NCBI GenBank assembly: GCA_024399545.1
Contig: JAKSNS010000005.1
Location: 1-64,000, forward strand
Origin: Paludibacteraceae bacterium
GTDB lineage: Bacteria > Bacteroidota > Bacteroidia > Bacteroidales > Paludibacteraceae
Reading direction: 5' to 3'
Length of the DNA stretch: 64,000 nt
Shown here: piece after piece, positions 51,735-62,022 of the stretch
Layout of the letters: the number at the start of each line of letters is the position of its first letter
Numbering within the stretch: the first letter of the stretch is position 1
Translations under genes and position numbers: made by a program
The notes under the pieces: generated by a model
What the model saw: only the letters and a program-made list of their open reading frames with translations
Told to the model about the DNA's origin: nothing
The model's database searches: none

Positions 51735-52408
51735 CAGGCTTGTTTTTTAGTCAATATCTTATCTATCATTCCATACTCAAGTGCCTCCTTTGAGGTCATC
51801 CAGTAGTCACGGTCAGAGTCTTTCATCACTTTGTCGAAACTCTGTCCTGAGTGGTCTGAAATTATCTGATAAAGTTCGTCACGTAGGAGCATAATCTGCT
51901 TGTAGTTAATCTCCATATCCGATGCCTGACCTTGCATTCCGCCCATAGGTTGATGGATCATCACACGTGAGTGTGGAAGTGCGCAGCGTTTACCCTTCTG
52001 TCCTGCCACGAGCAGCACGGCAGACATCGAAGCCGCCATACCAGTGCATATCGTCGATACCTGTGACCCAATAATCTGCATAGTGTCGTATATGCCGAGG
52101 CCCGCATGTACCGAACCCCCAGGGCTGTTTATGTAAATGGATATGTCCTTGCCTGGGTCGGAGGTATCAAGGAAGAGCAACTGCGCTTGTATAACATTTG
52201 CCACATAGTCATTTATGGGTGTGCCGAGGAATATGATACGATCCATCATCAGTCGTGAGAATACGTCCATCTGGGTTACGTTCAGTTGTCGCTCTTCAAG
52301 GATTGATGGTGAGATATAGCCGCTGTCGCTCATAAACTTGTCTAAGCCATTGCCGTTCAATCCACAGTCCGAAGTGGCAAATTTAAGGAATTCTTTTCTT
52401 GTGTCCAT
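51734..52408 (-). CDS. clpP: ClpP serine protease subunit
   Basis: 224 residues. Catalytic S127 lies in [10 protein letters not shown] and H152 in [10 protein letters not shown], with the aspartate in the [18 protein letters not shown] region. The N-terminal propeptide-like extension (about 30 residues) is longer than in E. coli, as in other Bacteroidetes. It is coupled to clpX and starts seven bases after sprA. No trigger factor gene lies upstream, unlike in many bacteria. Confidence 0.96.
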   Translation of the reverse strand: MDTRKEFLKFATSDCGLNGNGLDKFMSDSGYISPSILEERQLNVTQMDVFSRLMMDRIIFLGTPINDYVANVIQAQLLFLDTSDPGKDISIYINSPGGSVHAGLGIYDTMQIIGSQVSTICTGMAASMSAVLLVAGQKGKRCALPHSRVMIHQPMGGMQGQASDMEINYKQIMLLRDELYQIISDHSGQSFDKVMKDSDRDYWMTSKEALEYGMIDKILTKKQA

Positions 52409-52415
52409 ATTTAGT

Positions 52416-55400
52416 TTATCTTGTTAGCATAAATTTAACTGCAAGCCCGAAGTCGCATGTCTCCACAGGGTAGGATGTCGAGATGTATGGTGCGTTGTTC
52501 TGGTAGTCACAGTAGAGTTTGAACGAGAGCATAGACGAGAAGACATACTCGGCAGAGAATTTGAAGCCAAAGGTCTTGTTTCCGTTCGTAGCCTGAGTGG
52601 TAAATGTTTCGTCCATCTTGCGAAGCAGTGTGGCGACATCCTTGATTGAGAAATCGCAACGCAGCGTGAGGTCATTCTTCACTTTCTTTGTCTTGTTCTG
52701 TTTCAGTTTCAGCATTACATCGAAATCTTTCAGCACATAACCTACACCGATTACCCATTCATTATTCTTAGCCTCCATTATCTGGCTTGCCGATACGTTG
52801 AGCGTCAGCGTACGCTGTCTCTTGTACTCGACTTTTGCGGTAAACGAGTTCTTGAACGCCATATCCACACCTATGAGTGGGTTGAGCGACTCGGTAATGT
52901 TTACTGACGTTATGTTGTATTGCGATGAAGGAACAGGGTTACCCGTAGTCACATCTTTGATAAAACCCATGTTGCCACCGACAGACGCATAGTTGGTATA
53001 TGAACTGTAAGTACCCACATTGTAAGTACATTGGTACGAGTGCGTTAGGGTGAAACTTTTGAATACCTTCTGCATTGATTTCAATTTACCAAAGCCGTCG
53101 TAAGTTATCTTCCAGTTAGGCAACATCGCAAGGAAACCAGGGAATATGTCAAGAGACTGTCCGCTTGGGCTTGTGCCTGAATAAGCGGCAAGGAATGCTG
53201 GTATGAGGACATCTGCCGAGTTTAGGCTAACGCCACCGTTCCTCTCTGGGTCGTAGGTCTGTCCCGCCAATGGATGGCTTGACATAAAGCCCGACGTAGG
53301 GTATTGTCTCCCAGCATATTTCCCCTCTATGCGGTCAGCTATTACCCTGCGGTTGTCAAGGAACGTCTCGAAAGTCTTGTTGTGGTAATTGTTCTCAGCC
53401 TTGCCCGAACTGGTGAAAGCAGATGCCAACATACAGGTCGTTATCCTATAAGATCCAGAATATGTCGTAGGGGCATCGCCATACATCTGTTGCGTCGAAA
53501 TCATCTCGGACTGCACACGTTTCGACTCAAGTTCAATCTTAAAGTTTGGAATAGGCTCCAACGACAGTTTTACGTCGAAGTCTGATGTTTTGTTGACGGT
53601 TGCATTGTTTATAATCGAGTCGTTCATTATAATCCATCCGTTGTCAAGTGAGTTTTGTATGTACTCTTCGCTTGGCACACCGAAGGCAAAAGCAAGACCT
53701 GGTTTCAGTTTCCCGCTGACTGCTGTCTGTCCGAAGAACCTACCACCCTCGCTGTAGCCTGGCAACGCAATACTACTCGACCCTTTGTATGACACTTGCA
53801 GTTTACGGACAAGCATAAGGATTCTAACTCCATACAACTCAGCCAATTCTCTGGAATTAAGAGCATTAGGATCTTTCGTCTTTATAGTCATTTTGACAGA
53901 GTCCATCCTTGCACGCCCTTTCCTAATCTCTATGTTGTTGTTATCAATTATGCGGTATTTGACATCAACAACCCTACCCTTTTTATTAGTGAAGACCACA
54001 TCAAGTTTTGCGCTGTTGAGTTTATGGTTTATCTTTACTGCAGCGGTATCCGATACGTTGAATGTCTTAGTGAAAGTCTTCTCCTTGAAGTTTGACTTGC
54101 TTCCCCCTCGTCCTGTCGAACGTTGCTGGAGTTTGTTGTTCAAGTCTTTAACGTATTTAGACTTACCGTAAAGAGTTGCGAAGTTCATCTGCCCGTCACC
54201 TTGCCATTGCGCAAGGTTCGAGATAGTGTTTCCCATCGAGTTCGTACCGTCATAGACCACGCCTGTTGACCAGTTGTAGGTTGCCGAGTACTGTGCCTTT
54301 GCCGTAACCCAATCCATTTCTGGGAGTTTATTGATTGGCACGTTCCATGTGGCAGTAAAGGTCTGCTGGTATGCGAGCGGACGACCGCCCTCGGCTACAC
54401 TCTTGCGGACGGTGTCTTTCCATTGCTCGTATTCGTCAGGGAACAGTTTCTTGTTTACCGGGTTTGTCTTTGTCTCGTCAAAGCGGCTGTTGGTGTTGGT
54501 TTGCAACTGCAATGAGATGTTTTTGGTAATATCGTATTTTATCTGGAAACTACGCGACCATGTGAAGTCTTTCGAACATGACAGCAGCGAGTTGTCTGGA
54601 CGGCTGTAGTCTATGCCCATGTCGCCTGTCAGGTCTCGAAGCTGCGTCTCTTGGTACGTGCGAAGAATGTTGACGTTGAATGCCAGAACCGAAGGCTCAT
54701 AGTTCAAGCCCCACTCCGTTAGTATCTTCCATTTGGCGAGTTTCCTATTGGTCTTGAACGGTTCCCAGGACTCAGGCGTGGTCGAGAAGTTGTAGTTGAA
54801 CTGTGCGTTATGGCTGTTGGTGAAGTCACGCATTGTCTCAGGGTCAAGGTCTTTGGTCTGCGTGAATGCGTAGGATATGGAGAAGTTCGTAGGGTCCCAA
54901 ATCCTTGCCTTCTTGCCTTTCAGGTCAACCTTCATGTTCGTGATGTTGAAACTCTGAGTGATGTTGCGTTCCAGCGATAGCGTTTTTAGTGAGTCCCTCT
55001 GCTCTTTGGTCTCCAACGCATCCAATGCGTCCTTCAATTTGATGTCTTCGTCCGTCGGGTTGTATAAAGGTGTCTTTATCTCCTCGCCATAACTGTAATA
55101 CACAGGTATGTGCATATTGACTTTGTCTGGTATGAATCGTCCGAAATCCCATTGTGCCGAAAGATTAACCTGCGTCAAGTCGTCCATACGACGCTCGGAG
55201 AGTGATTGCTCTATTGAGCCAAAACCAGCCTGTTCGTAGCGGGCAGAAACGTTGAACGAGCCTACATCCGAGAAGTTTATACCCAGGTTGCCAGTCGCTG
55301 CCCATGATGGTTTCTCATCGAACTCCGTAAGGCGCAACTCGTTGACCCACACTTCGATGCTCTTGTCGGTGTTGGCATGGTTGCGCACACCTATCATCAT

Positions 55401-58400
55401 CGTCTTGACCTCGCCGAGGTTAGGATTTCCGACAATTGTAATCTTGTTCTGCATATTGTCAGGGTCGTATTCCGAATAAGGTGTCGCCATCGACCCCCTT
55501 GTTTTGCGCAGTGAGGCGTTACGTTTGTTCTTTATGTCGGTCAGCAGGTGGAGTGGGAAATCAAACATATTTGAGCTCGGCCAAACGTTATCGTCCCATT
55601 TCACGTAATGCCCCTCAGGCGTGAGTTTCAAAGGTATTTCGTATTCGTAGTAGTTCTGCGTTTGGTCAGAGCCCAGGCGTAGGAATACCGAGCATTCGTA
55701 ATCCCTTAGGTCGGTCGAGTCATTGATAAGTGCCTCAGCGTGCGAGAACATCTGTATCCTCTTGTACCTTCGCATATCGTAGCGCAGGTTCTTATATACG
55801 GCACGTGCGTCTTCAGATGCGAGACCTATAACCTTAATGAGCATTGATTGCTCGTTCTGTTGCGTTATTTGTGGCTGGCTTGGGTCTGTCGAACGTGTGA
55901 CTTTTGGCGGAAGAACGTAGTTTACAGGCTCTTTGTTTGCGTTTTCCTCTATGCTGACCGAGGTGACGTCAAGCGTGGCTGTGCTTGTTGGTGGGTTGTT
56001 CAGGTCATAGAGTGGTTTCGTATAGTGTTTCCACTCGCCACGCACAAGCTCCAACGTACCGAAACGCAGGTGCATCTCCTCCTCAAAACCAGTCATATAC
56101 ATCCTTACGAAACGGATACTGCGGAAGTTGTTTATCGAACCAACGCGTTTGGTGTACGAGTTGATAGGTATCTTGAACTGGTACCATGTAACTTGGCTTT
56201 TCGTACCGTCTGCCATCTCTACTTCGGTGACTATCTCGTCAACGATGTTGTTTTTGCCGACCTCCATGTCGTTATGGCGCAATGAGACTTTGTATTCAAA
56301 GTATTTCTCGTATTCGTTGAGGGTGTTGTCTTGGTTTACATCCTCTGCGTCAGGCACTGTGGTTGCCGAAGTGGAGTAAGATTCCGAGGTGTTATCCGAC
56401 GCTGGCGAGTTGCCCTCTGGGTTGTTGTACCGCTTGTAGCGAGCCAGGATTCCCAATTCATCGTTGTCGTAGTCCGAGCCGCGGAAGTGGTGGTAGTTGT
56501 CGCTTGCTGGGTCGTTTATTGGCGAGTATGGGTCTGCCGCCATCTGCGACACCAACGTAGGGTTCAGTTTCGCACGAAGTGCGGCGACGAAAGATGAGTA
56601 TGTAGGGTATGTCTGTTCTTCCTCCGTGCGCAAGCCGTCAAGACCTACGTCCTGGTATTTGCGCGAGTTTAGCGAACCGTCGAACGCAAGTACCGTTGAT
56701 TGTGTCGTTGGCACGCGTCCCCAAACCGTTGTGTCAGTGTTTGTTGTACTGCCGTCTATCGGCATACCGTTCTCGAAGAATTTCTTTCCGTCTTTTAGTA
56801 TATCTTCGCTCACGTCACCAAGGTTGAAGTAAAGGTCACCACCTGTGTGTACCCCGTTTGTGTCGTTTACGAATGGATCCATCATCCAGAACTTTATGTA
56901 TTGGATGTTGGCTGTCTCGAAGTCCGATGTCTCCAGTCTGCGGAACATACCGCCCCAACGGTTTGTAGGATTAAGCAGTTTGCCCGTGCTTGGGTCAACG
57001 TCAAGGTCAAGGTTGTATGGTCCACGCTCCTTTGGATAGAAACTGACGTTCATCACTGGCAATGTTGACGATTGTCCTACGATAGCCTCTTTGTTAGGGA
57101 AAAGTTCCTGTTCTATTACCTCACGTGTCAGGTGGTTGCTCAGTTGTTTCTTGTCCGAGCGTAGATGGTTTGGCGTTTGGCTGTTGTCACGGTTGAATAC
57201 CGTGTTGTCTATGACGTACCAGTTGAACAGCGCGCGGTTCTTTCCGTAATCCACATTGTTTGATTTCGTGGCTTCTGGGAATTTGCCGTTTTCATCGTAT
57301 GGCGTAGCGCATAATCGCCAATAGTATGGGTAACGTAGGTCTATAGTAGTCTCAGTGCTTTCAAAGTCGTCCAAATAAGCATAACCCGGGTTGCCATCCA
57401 CTTTGCGGTGTCCCGGTATCAGCTGTGCCACCTCTGCGTTAAATACTATTGACGAAGGTGCGGTAGCGTTTATGCCAGGTATAGCGTCAACTGCTTTAGT
57501 CAACCATGCTGCGTCGTTGTGGTATGCCACGTTGACACCCCAAATGGTGTTGGCTATTGGCTCGGCACCTACCGCCGTTTTTGTCACCATTGGCATCTCC
57601 GTTAGGTGCATCAGCGTTCCCCCGACTGACAAGTCTTTGGTTATCGCGTACTCCAGATGTGTACCCACCAACGTCCTTCGCTGCATATTGAAGGTGTTTT
57701 GGTTTTCCAGCTGCACGTCTATGTTGTTGCCAGATGCCAATATCGACTGGTTGAGTATCGTTACGGTACCCATCGTGTAGTCTATGGTGTAATCAACGTT
57801 TTCCGTCAGTTCCTGACCGCCTGTCGTCACTTTGACTGAACCTCGTGGAACGTTCATCGCCCCAAGTTGGATTACTGAACCTGACGTTGCCTGGAACTCG
57901 CCCGCTATTCGGAATTTGTTTTTCTCCGAAAACTCTCCTGCCGCCACCAGTGTCGAGTCGTATAATTCTTGGAAGCAGTATTTGTCTGCTATAGCGTCGT
58001 TGTTTATTTTTTTACGAAGGAATGAGCCGAAAGGTTCTGGTGATGGGAAGATTATGCGTCCTGAGCTTGCATAGACCGTATATCCTTCCACGAAATCGAA
58101 TTTGCCATCTGGGTTGGTCTCGTTCTTTATGTCCAGCCGGTCAAGGTTCATCACGCGTATCAGCAACTGGTTGGCGCAAGCCCCTTCTGGTATGTAGTTC
58201 ACGTACATACCGCTTGAGTCGTTCTTGTACTGGATTTGCAGCTTGAATTTATCCTGTTGTACGTTCGTTCCCCCAAGGTAATAGACGTTTTTCATCATCA
58301 GTTTGAACAATGGGGTATGGGGGTTTACGGCAGTTCCCTTCAGCATTTTCAGGATGAGGTTGTCTGGTGCCTGCACACCGTCCGTCGAAAGTTCTCCCAC

Positions 58401-59915
58401 TTGGTAAGTCTTGCCTCCGTATGTGAACTCGAATGCCACGGCAAGCACTTCGTCTTGGTTAAGTTGCTGTTTCAGTGATAAGAATCCAAGTTGCGTGTTG
58501 AGTGTATATTCTGACTCGTTCAGTTTACGTGCGCTCTCCACTTTCTCATAATCCTGTCCTCCGTAAATCGAGTCTGCGTTCAGCACAGCGTCAAGTGCGG
58601 CGTTGCAGCGTTGCACGTCGCGCACCCCGTCAATAGCCTTGACCTCGTTATACAACGAGTTTGCTTCATTCGAAGGAACGGGTGGCACTCCGGGGTTGCG
58701 TGTCCAATGGCGTGTGTTGCTTATTTTGTCACTTTCGCCTATATCCATGAATGCCACGAAGTTTCGTGTCTGCTCAAAGTTGTTGCGTTTGTTGGTCACC
58801 CAAACCTCGCAACGCGTGATGGTTATACCCGAAGTCACGTATGGCATTGTCGCCATACTGTTCTCAAAGTTGTCGCGGAAGTAGTGCGCCAAGAAGAAGT
58901 GCCTGTTCTCGTCGTAGTTGTTCACATCCACCTCAAAGTCCATCAATTGCGCACCGCCCTGCGAATTAACATGCTGGCTTTGCGCCTGTTGCTGCGCCAC
59001 GACAGCGTCAATCGAGAGCTTCCCGAATTGCAGGGCAGCCCTCATTCCGAACAATGCTTGGCTACCTGTTATAAGTTGCGTGTTCAACGGCAGGCTCACG
59101 TTACCCACCTCTATCGCCTTTATGATGTCGTCATCCTTCCCCTCGTATGCCAGTTTTATTTTCGTCTGGTCATACTCGAACGAAGCCTCCGTGTTATAGT
59201 TCATCCCGAATTTTATGCGGTCACCCACCGAGGCGTTTACGTTCAACTGTATATTCTCGTCAAAATCGAACGTCGTCGTTTTCCTCAAGCGTTCTGACAG
59301 CGTATAGTTCTGGATATTATTGTATTTGATACCGAATTTCAATTCGGCTGACCCCTGCATCTTTATTCTCACGCCGCCTGGTCCAAAAACCTTTTCCGCA
59401 GGGCCGAGCGAGAATTTCATATCCGTAATGTCGAATTTGTCTTCGTAGTTGTCCAACGCCTCTTTGTTCTTCTCCCTCCAATAGTTACGCATATTGTTTT
59501 TCCTCGTCAGGGTCTCGTATTCATTTGGCGAAAGGCGGATTGGCGTGTTTATATCCATATCCCCAACACGGCTGTGCAACACATATTCGCCTGTTATCGG
59601 GTCATAGTCGAAACCCCTGTTTATATTGTCAGGGTCCGCCAGGTCTATTGGGTACTCCGTCGTATAGTCGTCTATATCGTCAATCGCCGTCCGGCTTACT
59701 TGGTGTACGCCTGGGGGTGCGGGTATCGAGTCTATCGTCTTTGCCGCTGGTTCTGTTTCGGCTGTCGTGCTATCAGGGGCGGCTACGAAATATTCCGAAT
59801 CTGGCGAATATAGGGACATTTCCGCCAAGGTGTTAGCGCCGATTGCGCCAATACCGACGGTAAGGCTAATACTCACCGCCAACAAAACATTCAAAAACCT
59901 CTGAAAACTCTTCAT
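52416..59915 (-). CDS. sprA: SprA-type outer-membrane translocon of the type IX secretion system
   Basis: 2,499 residues, the largest gene here. A signal peptide (about 1-28) is followed by a proline-rich low-complexity stretch (44-70) and the SprA N-terminal pattern (RNNMRNYWREKNKEAL; VRIKMQGSAELKFGIKYN; PGHRKVDGNPGYAYLDDFE). A very long series of beta strands runs to a C-terminus consistent with a 36-strand barrel. SprA forms the type IX export channel. It lies one base after ruvA and runs into clpP without an obvious terminator. No frameshift is visible across 7.5 kb. Confidence 0.93.
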   Translation of the reverse strand: MKSFQRFLNVLLAVSISLTVGIGAIGANTLAEMSLYSPDSEYFVAAPDSTTAETEPAAKTIDSIPAPPGVHQVSRTAIDDIDDYTTEYPIDLADPDNINRGFDYDPITGEYVLHSRVGDMDINTPIRLSPNEYETLTRKNNMRNYWREKNKEALDNYEDKFDITDMKFSLGPAEKVFGPGGVRIKMQGSAELKFGIKYNNIQNYTLSERLRKTTTFDFDENIQLNVNASVGDRIKFGMNYNTEASFEYDQTKIKLAYEGKDDDIIKAIEVGNVSLPLNTQLITGSQALFGMRAALQFGKLSIDAVVAQQQAQSQHVNSQGGAQLMDFEVDVNNYDENRHFFLAHYFRDNFENSMATMPYVTSGITITRCEVWVTNKRNNFEQTRNFVAFMDIGESDKISNTRHWTRNPGVPPVPSNEANSLYNEVKAIDGVRDVQRCNAALDAVLNADSIYGGQDYEKVESARKLNESEYTLNTQLGFLSLKQQLNQDEVLAVAFEFTYGGKTYQVGELSTDGVQAPDNLILKMLKGTAVNPHTPLFKLMMKNVYYLGGTNVQQDKFKLQIQYKNDSSGMYVNYIPEGACANQLLIRVMNLDRLDIKNETNPDGKFDFVEGYTVYASSGRIIFPSPEPFGSFLRKKINNDAIADKYCFQELYDSTLVAAGEFSEKNKFRIAGEFQATSGSVIQLGAMNVPRGSVKVTTGGQELTENVDYTIDYTMGTVTILNQSILASGNNIDVQLENQNTFNMQRRTLVGTHLEYAITKDLSVGGTLMHLTEMPMVTKTAVGAEPIANTIWGVNVAYHNDAAWLTKAVDAIPGINATAPSSIVFNAEVAQLIPGHRKVDGNPGYAYLDDFESTETTIDLRYPYYWRLCATPYDENGKFPEATKSNNVDYGKNRALFNWYVIDNTVFNRDNSQTPNHLRSDKKQLSNHLTREVIEQELFPNKEAIVGQSSTLPVMNVSFYPKERGPYNLDLDVDPSTGKLLNPTNRWGGMFRRLETSDFETANIQYIKFWMMDPFVNDTNGVHTGGDLYFNLGDVSEDILKDGKKFFENGMPIDGSTTNTDTTVWGRVPTTQSTVLAFDGSLNSRKYQDVGLDGLRTEEEQTYPTYSSFVAALRAKLNPTLVSQMAADPYSPINDPASDNYHHFRGSDYDNDELGILARYKRYNNPEGNSPASDNTSESYSTSATTVPDAEDVNQDNTLNEYEKYFEYKVSLRHNDMEVGKNNIVDEIVTEVEMADGTKSQVTWYQFKIPINSYTKRVGSINNFRSIRFVRMYMTGFEEEMHLRFGTLELVRGEWKHYTKPLYDLNNPPTSTATLDVTSVSIEENANKEPVNYVLPPKVTRSTDPSQPQITQQNEQSMLIKVIGLASEDARAVYKNLRYDMRRYKRIQMFSHAEALINDSTDLRDYECSVFLRLGSDQTQNYYEYEIPLKLTPEGHYVKWDDNVWPSSNMFDFPLHLLTDIKNKRNASLRKTRGSMATPYSEYDPDNMQNKITIVGNPNLGEVKTMMIGVRNHANTDKSIEVWVNELRLTEFDEKPSWAATGNLGINFSDVGSFNVSARYEQAGFGSIEQSLSERRMDDLTQVNLSAQWDFGRFIPDKVNMHIPVYYSYGEEIKTPLYNPTDEDIKLKDALDALETKEQRDSLKTLSLERNITQSFNITNMKVDLKGKKARIWDPTNFSISYAFTQTKDLDPETMRDFTNSHNAQFNYNFSTTPESWEPFKTNRKLAKWKILTEWGLNYEPSVLAFNVNILRTYQETQLRDLTGDMGIDYSRPDNSLLSCSKDFTWSRSFQIKYDITKNISLQLQTNTNSRFDETKTNPVNKKLFPDEYEQWKDTVRKSVAEGGRPLAYQQTFTATWNVPINKLPEMDWVTAKAQYSATYNWSTGVVYDGTNSMGNTISNLAQWQGDGQMNFATLYGKSKYVKDLNNKLQQRSTGRGGSKSNFKEKTFTKTFNVSDTAAVKINHKLNSAKLDVVFTNKKGRVVDVKYRIIDNNNIEIRKGRARMDSVKMTIKTKDPNALNSRELAELYGVRILMLVRKLQVSYKGSSSIALPGYSEGGRFFGQTAVSGKLKPGLAFAFGVPSEEYIQNSLDNGWIIMNDSIINNATVNKTSDFDVKLSLEPIPNFKIELESKRVQSEMISTQQMYGDAPTTYSGSYRITTCMLASAFTSSGKAENNYHNKTFETFLDNRRVIADRIEGKYAGRQYPTSGFMSSHPLAGQTYDPERNGGVSLNSADVLIPAFLAAYSGTSPSGQSLDIFPGFLAMLPNWKITYDGFGKLKSMQKVFKSFTLTHSYQCTYNVGTYSSYTNYASVGGNMGFIKDVTTGNPVPSSQYNITSVNITESLNPLIGVDMAFKNSFTAKVEYKRQRTLTLNVSASQIMEAKNNEWVIGVGYVLKDFDVMLKLKQNKTKKVKNDLTLRCDFSIKDVATLLRKMDETFTTQATNGNKTFGFKFSAEYVFSSMLSFKLYCDYQNNAPYISTSYPVETCDFGLAVKFMLTR

Positions 59916-59916
59916 C

Positions 59917-60504
59917 CTACAATTGTTTCAAAGCCTGTTTTATGATAGCCCCCGTAGATAAGGACGAGTCCTTGGCGACAATGGCATCTACCACTTTCGC
60001 CGACAACGCCTGTTGGAAACCCAACGCCACCAGTGCCGAAGTCGCCTCTTCCGCCTTCTCGCTGCGTCCTCCTGCCAAAGGGATATTAACGCCCGAACTC
60101 CCCACGCTGCCCATTTTGTCCTTCAGGTCAACGATTATGCGTTGCGCCGTCTTCAGCCCTATACCCTTTACTCGCTTTATTGAGTTCACGTCACCGCCGC
60201 TGATAATCCGCACCAACTCCTCGGCTGAATACGTGGACAATATCATACGGGCTGTACCTGCGCCCACGCCGCTCACCGAAATCAGCAGCAGGAACGTCTC
60301 CCTCTCTTCAGGTGTCATAAACCCGAACAGTTGAAATGCATCCTCTTTTATACTCTCGTAAACGTACAGCCGTGCCGTTGTTTGGCCCTGCAACTGCTGG
60401 TAAGTCGAGAGGGTTATGTTTATGCCGAACCCCACACCGCACGTCTCCAAAACGCACAGCGTAGGTGTCAGACTGGCTATTTCTCCCTTTACGTAGTCTA
60501 TCAT
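59917..60504 (-). CDS. ruvA: Holliday junction DNA helicase subunit RuvA
   Basis: 195 residues. An N-terminal OB domain (MIDYVKGEIASLTPTLCVLE), two helix-hairpin-helix motifs (LLISVSGVGAGTARMIL; RVKGIGLKTAQRIIVDLKD) and the mobile C-terminal domain III (EEATSALVALGFQ) are present. RuvA binds four-way junctions and loads RuvB. It is first in the ruvA-sprA-clpP-clpX block. Confidence 0.95.
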   Translation of the reverse strand: MIDYVKGEIASLTPTLCVLETCGVGFGINITLSTYQQLQGQTTARLYVYESIKEDAFQLFGFMTPEERETFLLLISVSGVGAGTARMILSTYSAEELVRIISGGDVNSIKRVKGIGLKTAQRIIVDLKDKMGSVGSSGVNIPLAGGRSEKAEEATSALVALGFQQALSAKVVDAIVAKDSSLSTGAIIKQALKQL

Positions 60505-60607
60505 AAAGTATAAACGGCTTTTATTCCCTTTTATTGTGTGTCACCTCTTTTTTTTGCCTAAATAAGTGGCTTTCCTTATCCTCCGACTTCACCCCTACTA
60601 TATAGTC

Positions 60608-60706
60608 CCAACGATACATTAACGATACTTTAACGATACATTAACGATACATTAACGATAGATTAACGATAGATTAACGATAGATTAACGATACATTGAC
60701 CTATCC
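60608..60706. repeat. 12-bp tandem repeat array, copy 2
   Basis: About seven units of ATTAACGATACA/ATTAACGATAGA end in ATTGACCTATCCG, exactly the boundary seen at 15820-15905. The array starts a few bases after the folC stop on the minus strand. Its left end (CAACGATA) also matches the first array. Confidence 0.9.
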
Positions 60707-60709
60707 GAG

Positions 60710-61948
60710 CTAACCGCCACGTTGTTTCTCCTTATATTCGCACAGCAACTCAGCCACGGTGAAGTTCGACCCACAAACCAAGACCAAGTCATCCATAGCA
60801 GCATCCCCCAAGGCACGCCTATACCCCTCATCTACCGTCCCGCAAAACTCGCCCATTCGTCCCATCAAGCTCCCCTTCTCCGACAATATCTTCCCATCCA
60901 AAGCCCTTGGGATATTCGCCTGTACGTAATAGTATGTCGCCTCTGACGGCATAATCGAGAGCATTTTCTCATAATCCTTATCAGCCACCACGCCAAAGAC
61001 CACACGGAGTCTATTGTATCTCTCGTGCGCCAACTGCTCCACGTCAACTTTCAGGCACGCAGCGTTATGCCCCACGTCGCAAATCACCCTCGGGCATGTG
61101 CCTATAGTCTGCCAACGCCCCATAAGTCCCGTAAGCTCAACCACATGGCTGAACCCGTATGCTATATTCTCATCCGTCACGCCAAACCGTCCAGCGACCT
61201 CGCGCAACGCCATAAAAGCCGTGCGTGCGTTTCTCAACTGATGTTCTCCCAAAAGTTCCGTCCTTGGCACATCCCCCTCATAATGAGGCACTATTGCAGT
61301 ACCAACTTCCGCCGCCTCAGCCTCAAACACTGGCATAATCCTCTCGTCACGCTCCCCCACCACTACAGGAACTCCCTTTTTGATTATCCCTGCCTTTTGG
61401 TATGCTATTTTCTCCACCGTGTCACCCAACAAGTCTGTATGTTCCAGCGATATATTAGTGATAACGCTGACCAAAGGCGTAATCACGTTCGTACAATCCA
61501 AACGACCGCCCAAGCCTACCTCTATCACCGCCACATCAACATTCATATCACGGAAATAGCAGAAAGCCAGCGAAGTGGTAATCTCAAAGAACGACGGCTG
61601 CACCTCCATTATCAGCGGTTGCGCTTTCTCTATGAAGTCCGCCACGTATTCATGCGAAATCTCCTCTCCGTTTATGCGTATCCTCTCCGAAAAATCCACA
61701 AGGTGCGGCGATGTGTACAACCCCACCTTCAGGCCTGCCGACTGTAACGCTGCGGCCATCAGATGTGACGTACTACCCTTGCCATTTGTCCCCGCTATGT
61801 GTATTGTTGGGAAAAAATGGTGCGGCTCTTGGTAATATTTATCAATGTATATTGTGTTTTCCAACCCCTCTTTGTAACCCGCCTTACCCACATGCTGAAA
61901 CATAGGGGCTTGATTATAAAGAGTTTGGATAGCCTCCTCGTAGGTCAT
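60710..61948 (-). CDS. folC: Folylpolyglutamate/dihydrofolate synthase
   Basis: 412 residues of the Mur ligase family. The ATP loop reads GTNGKGS (53-59), followed by TSPHLVDFSERIRING, VGLGGRLDCTNVI and the SLEHTDLLGDTVEKIAYQKAGI signature of FolC. It adds glutamate to folates and may also make dihydrofolate. It stands between a tandem repeat array at its end and the divergent PhoH gene at its start. Confidence 0.93.
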   Translation of the reverse strand: MTYEEAIQTLYNQAPMFQHVGKAGYKEGLENTIYIDKYYQEPHHFFPTIHIAGTNGKGSTSHLMAAALQSAGLKVGLYTSPHLVDFSERIRINGEEISHEYVADFIEKAQPLIMEVQPSFFEITTSLAFCYFRDMNVDVAVIEVGLGGRLDCTNVITPLVSVITNISLEHTDLLGDTVEKIAYQKAGIIKKGVPVVVGERDERIMPVFEAEAAEVGTAIVPHYEGDVPRTELLGEHQLRNARTAFMALREVAGRFGVTDENIAYGFSHVVELTGLMGRWQTIGTCPRVICDVGHNAACLKVDVEQLAHERYNRLRVVFGVVADKDYEKMLSIMPSEATYYYVQANIPRALDGKILSEKGSLMGRMGEFCGTVDEGYRRALGDAAMDDLVLVCGSNFTVAELLCEYKEKQRGG

Positions 61949-61971
61949 AAAAAATTTCTCTATTTCGAGTG

Positions 61972-61979
61972 CAAATATA
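61972..61979 (-). promoter_or_regulatory. -7 box for folC
   Basis: The minus strand reads TATATTTG, 24 bases upstream of the folC ATG. Confidence 0.55.
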
Positions 61980-61992
61980 GCAATTTATTTTG

Positions 61993-62000
61993 TAAATTTG
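61993..62000 (+). promoter_or_regulatory. -7 box for the PhoH gene
   Basis: TAAATTTG lies 23 bases upstream of the ATG and only 13 bases from the opposing folC box, so the two polymerase sites overlap. Confidence 0.55.
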
Positions 62001-62022
62001 CACTGATTTAATCACTGTTTTT

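Noticed and set aside
52416..59915. Many plus-strand frames of 60-230 residues within sprA
   Set aside because: All are antisense shadows of a continuous 2,499-codon gene.
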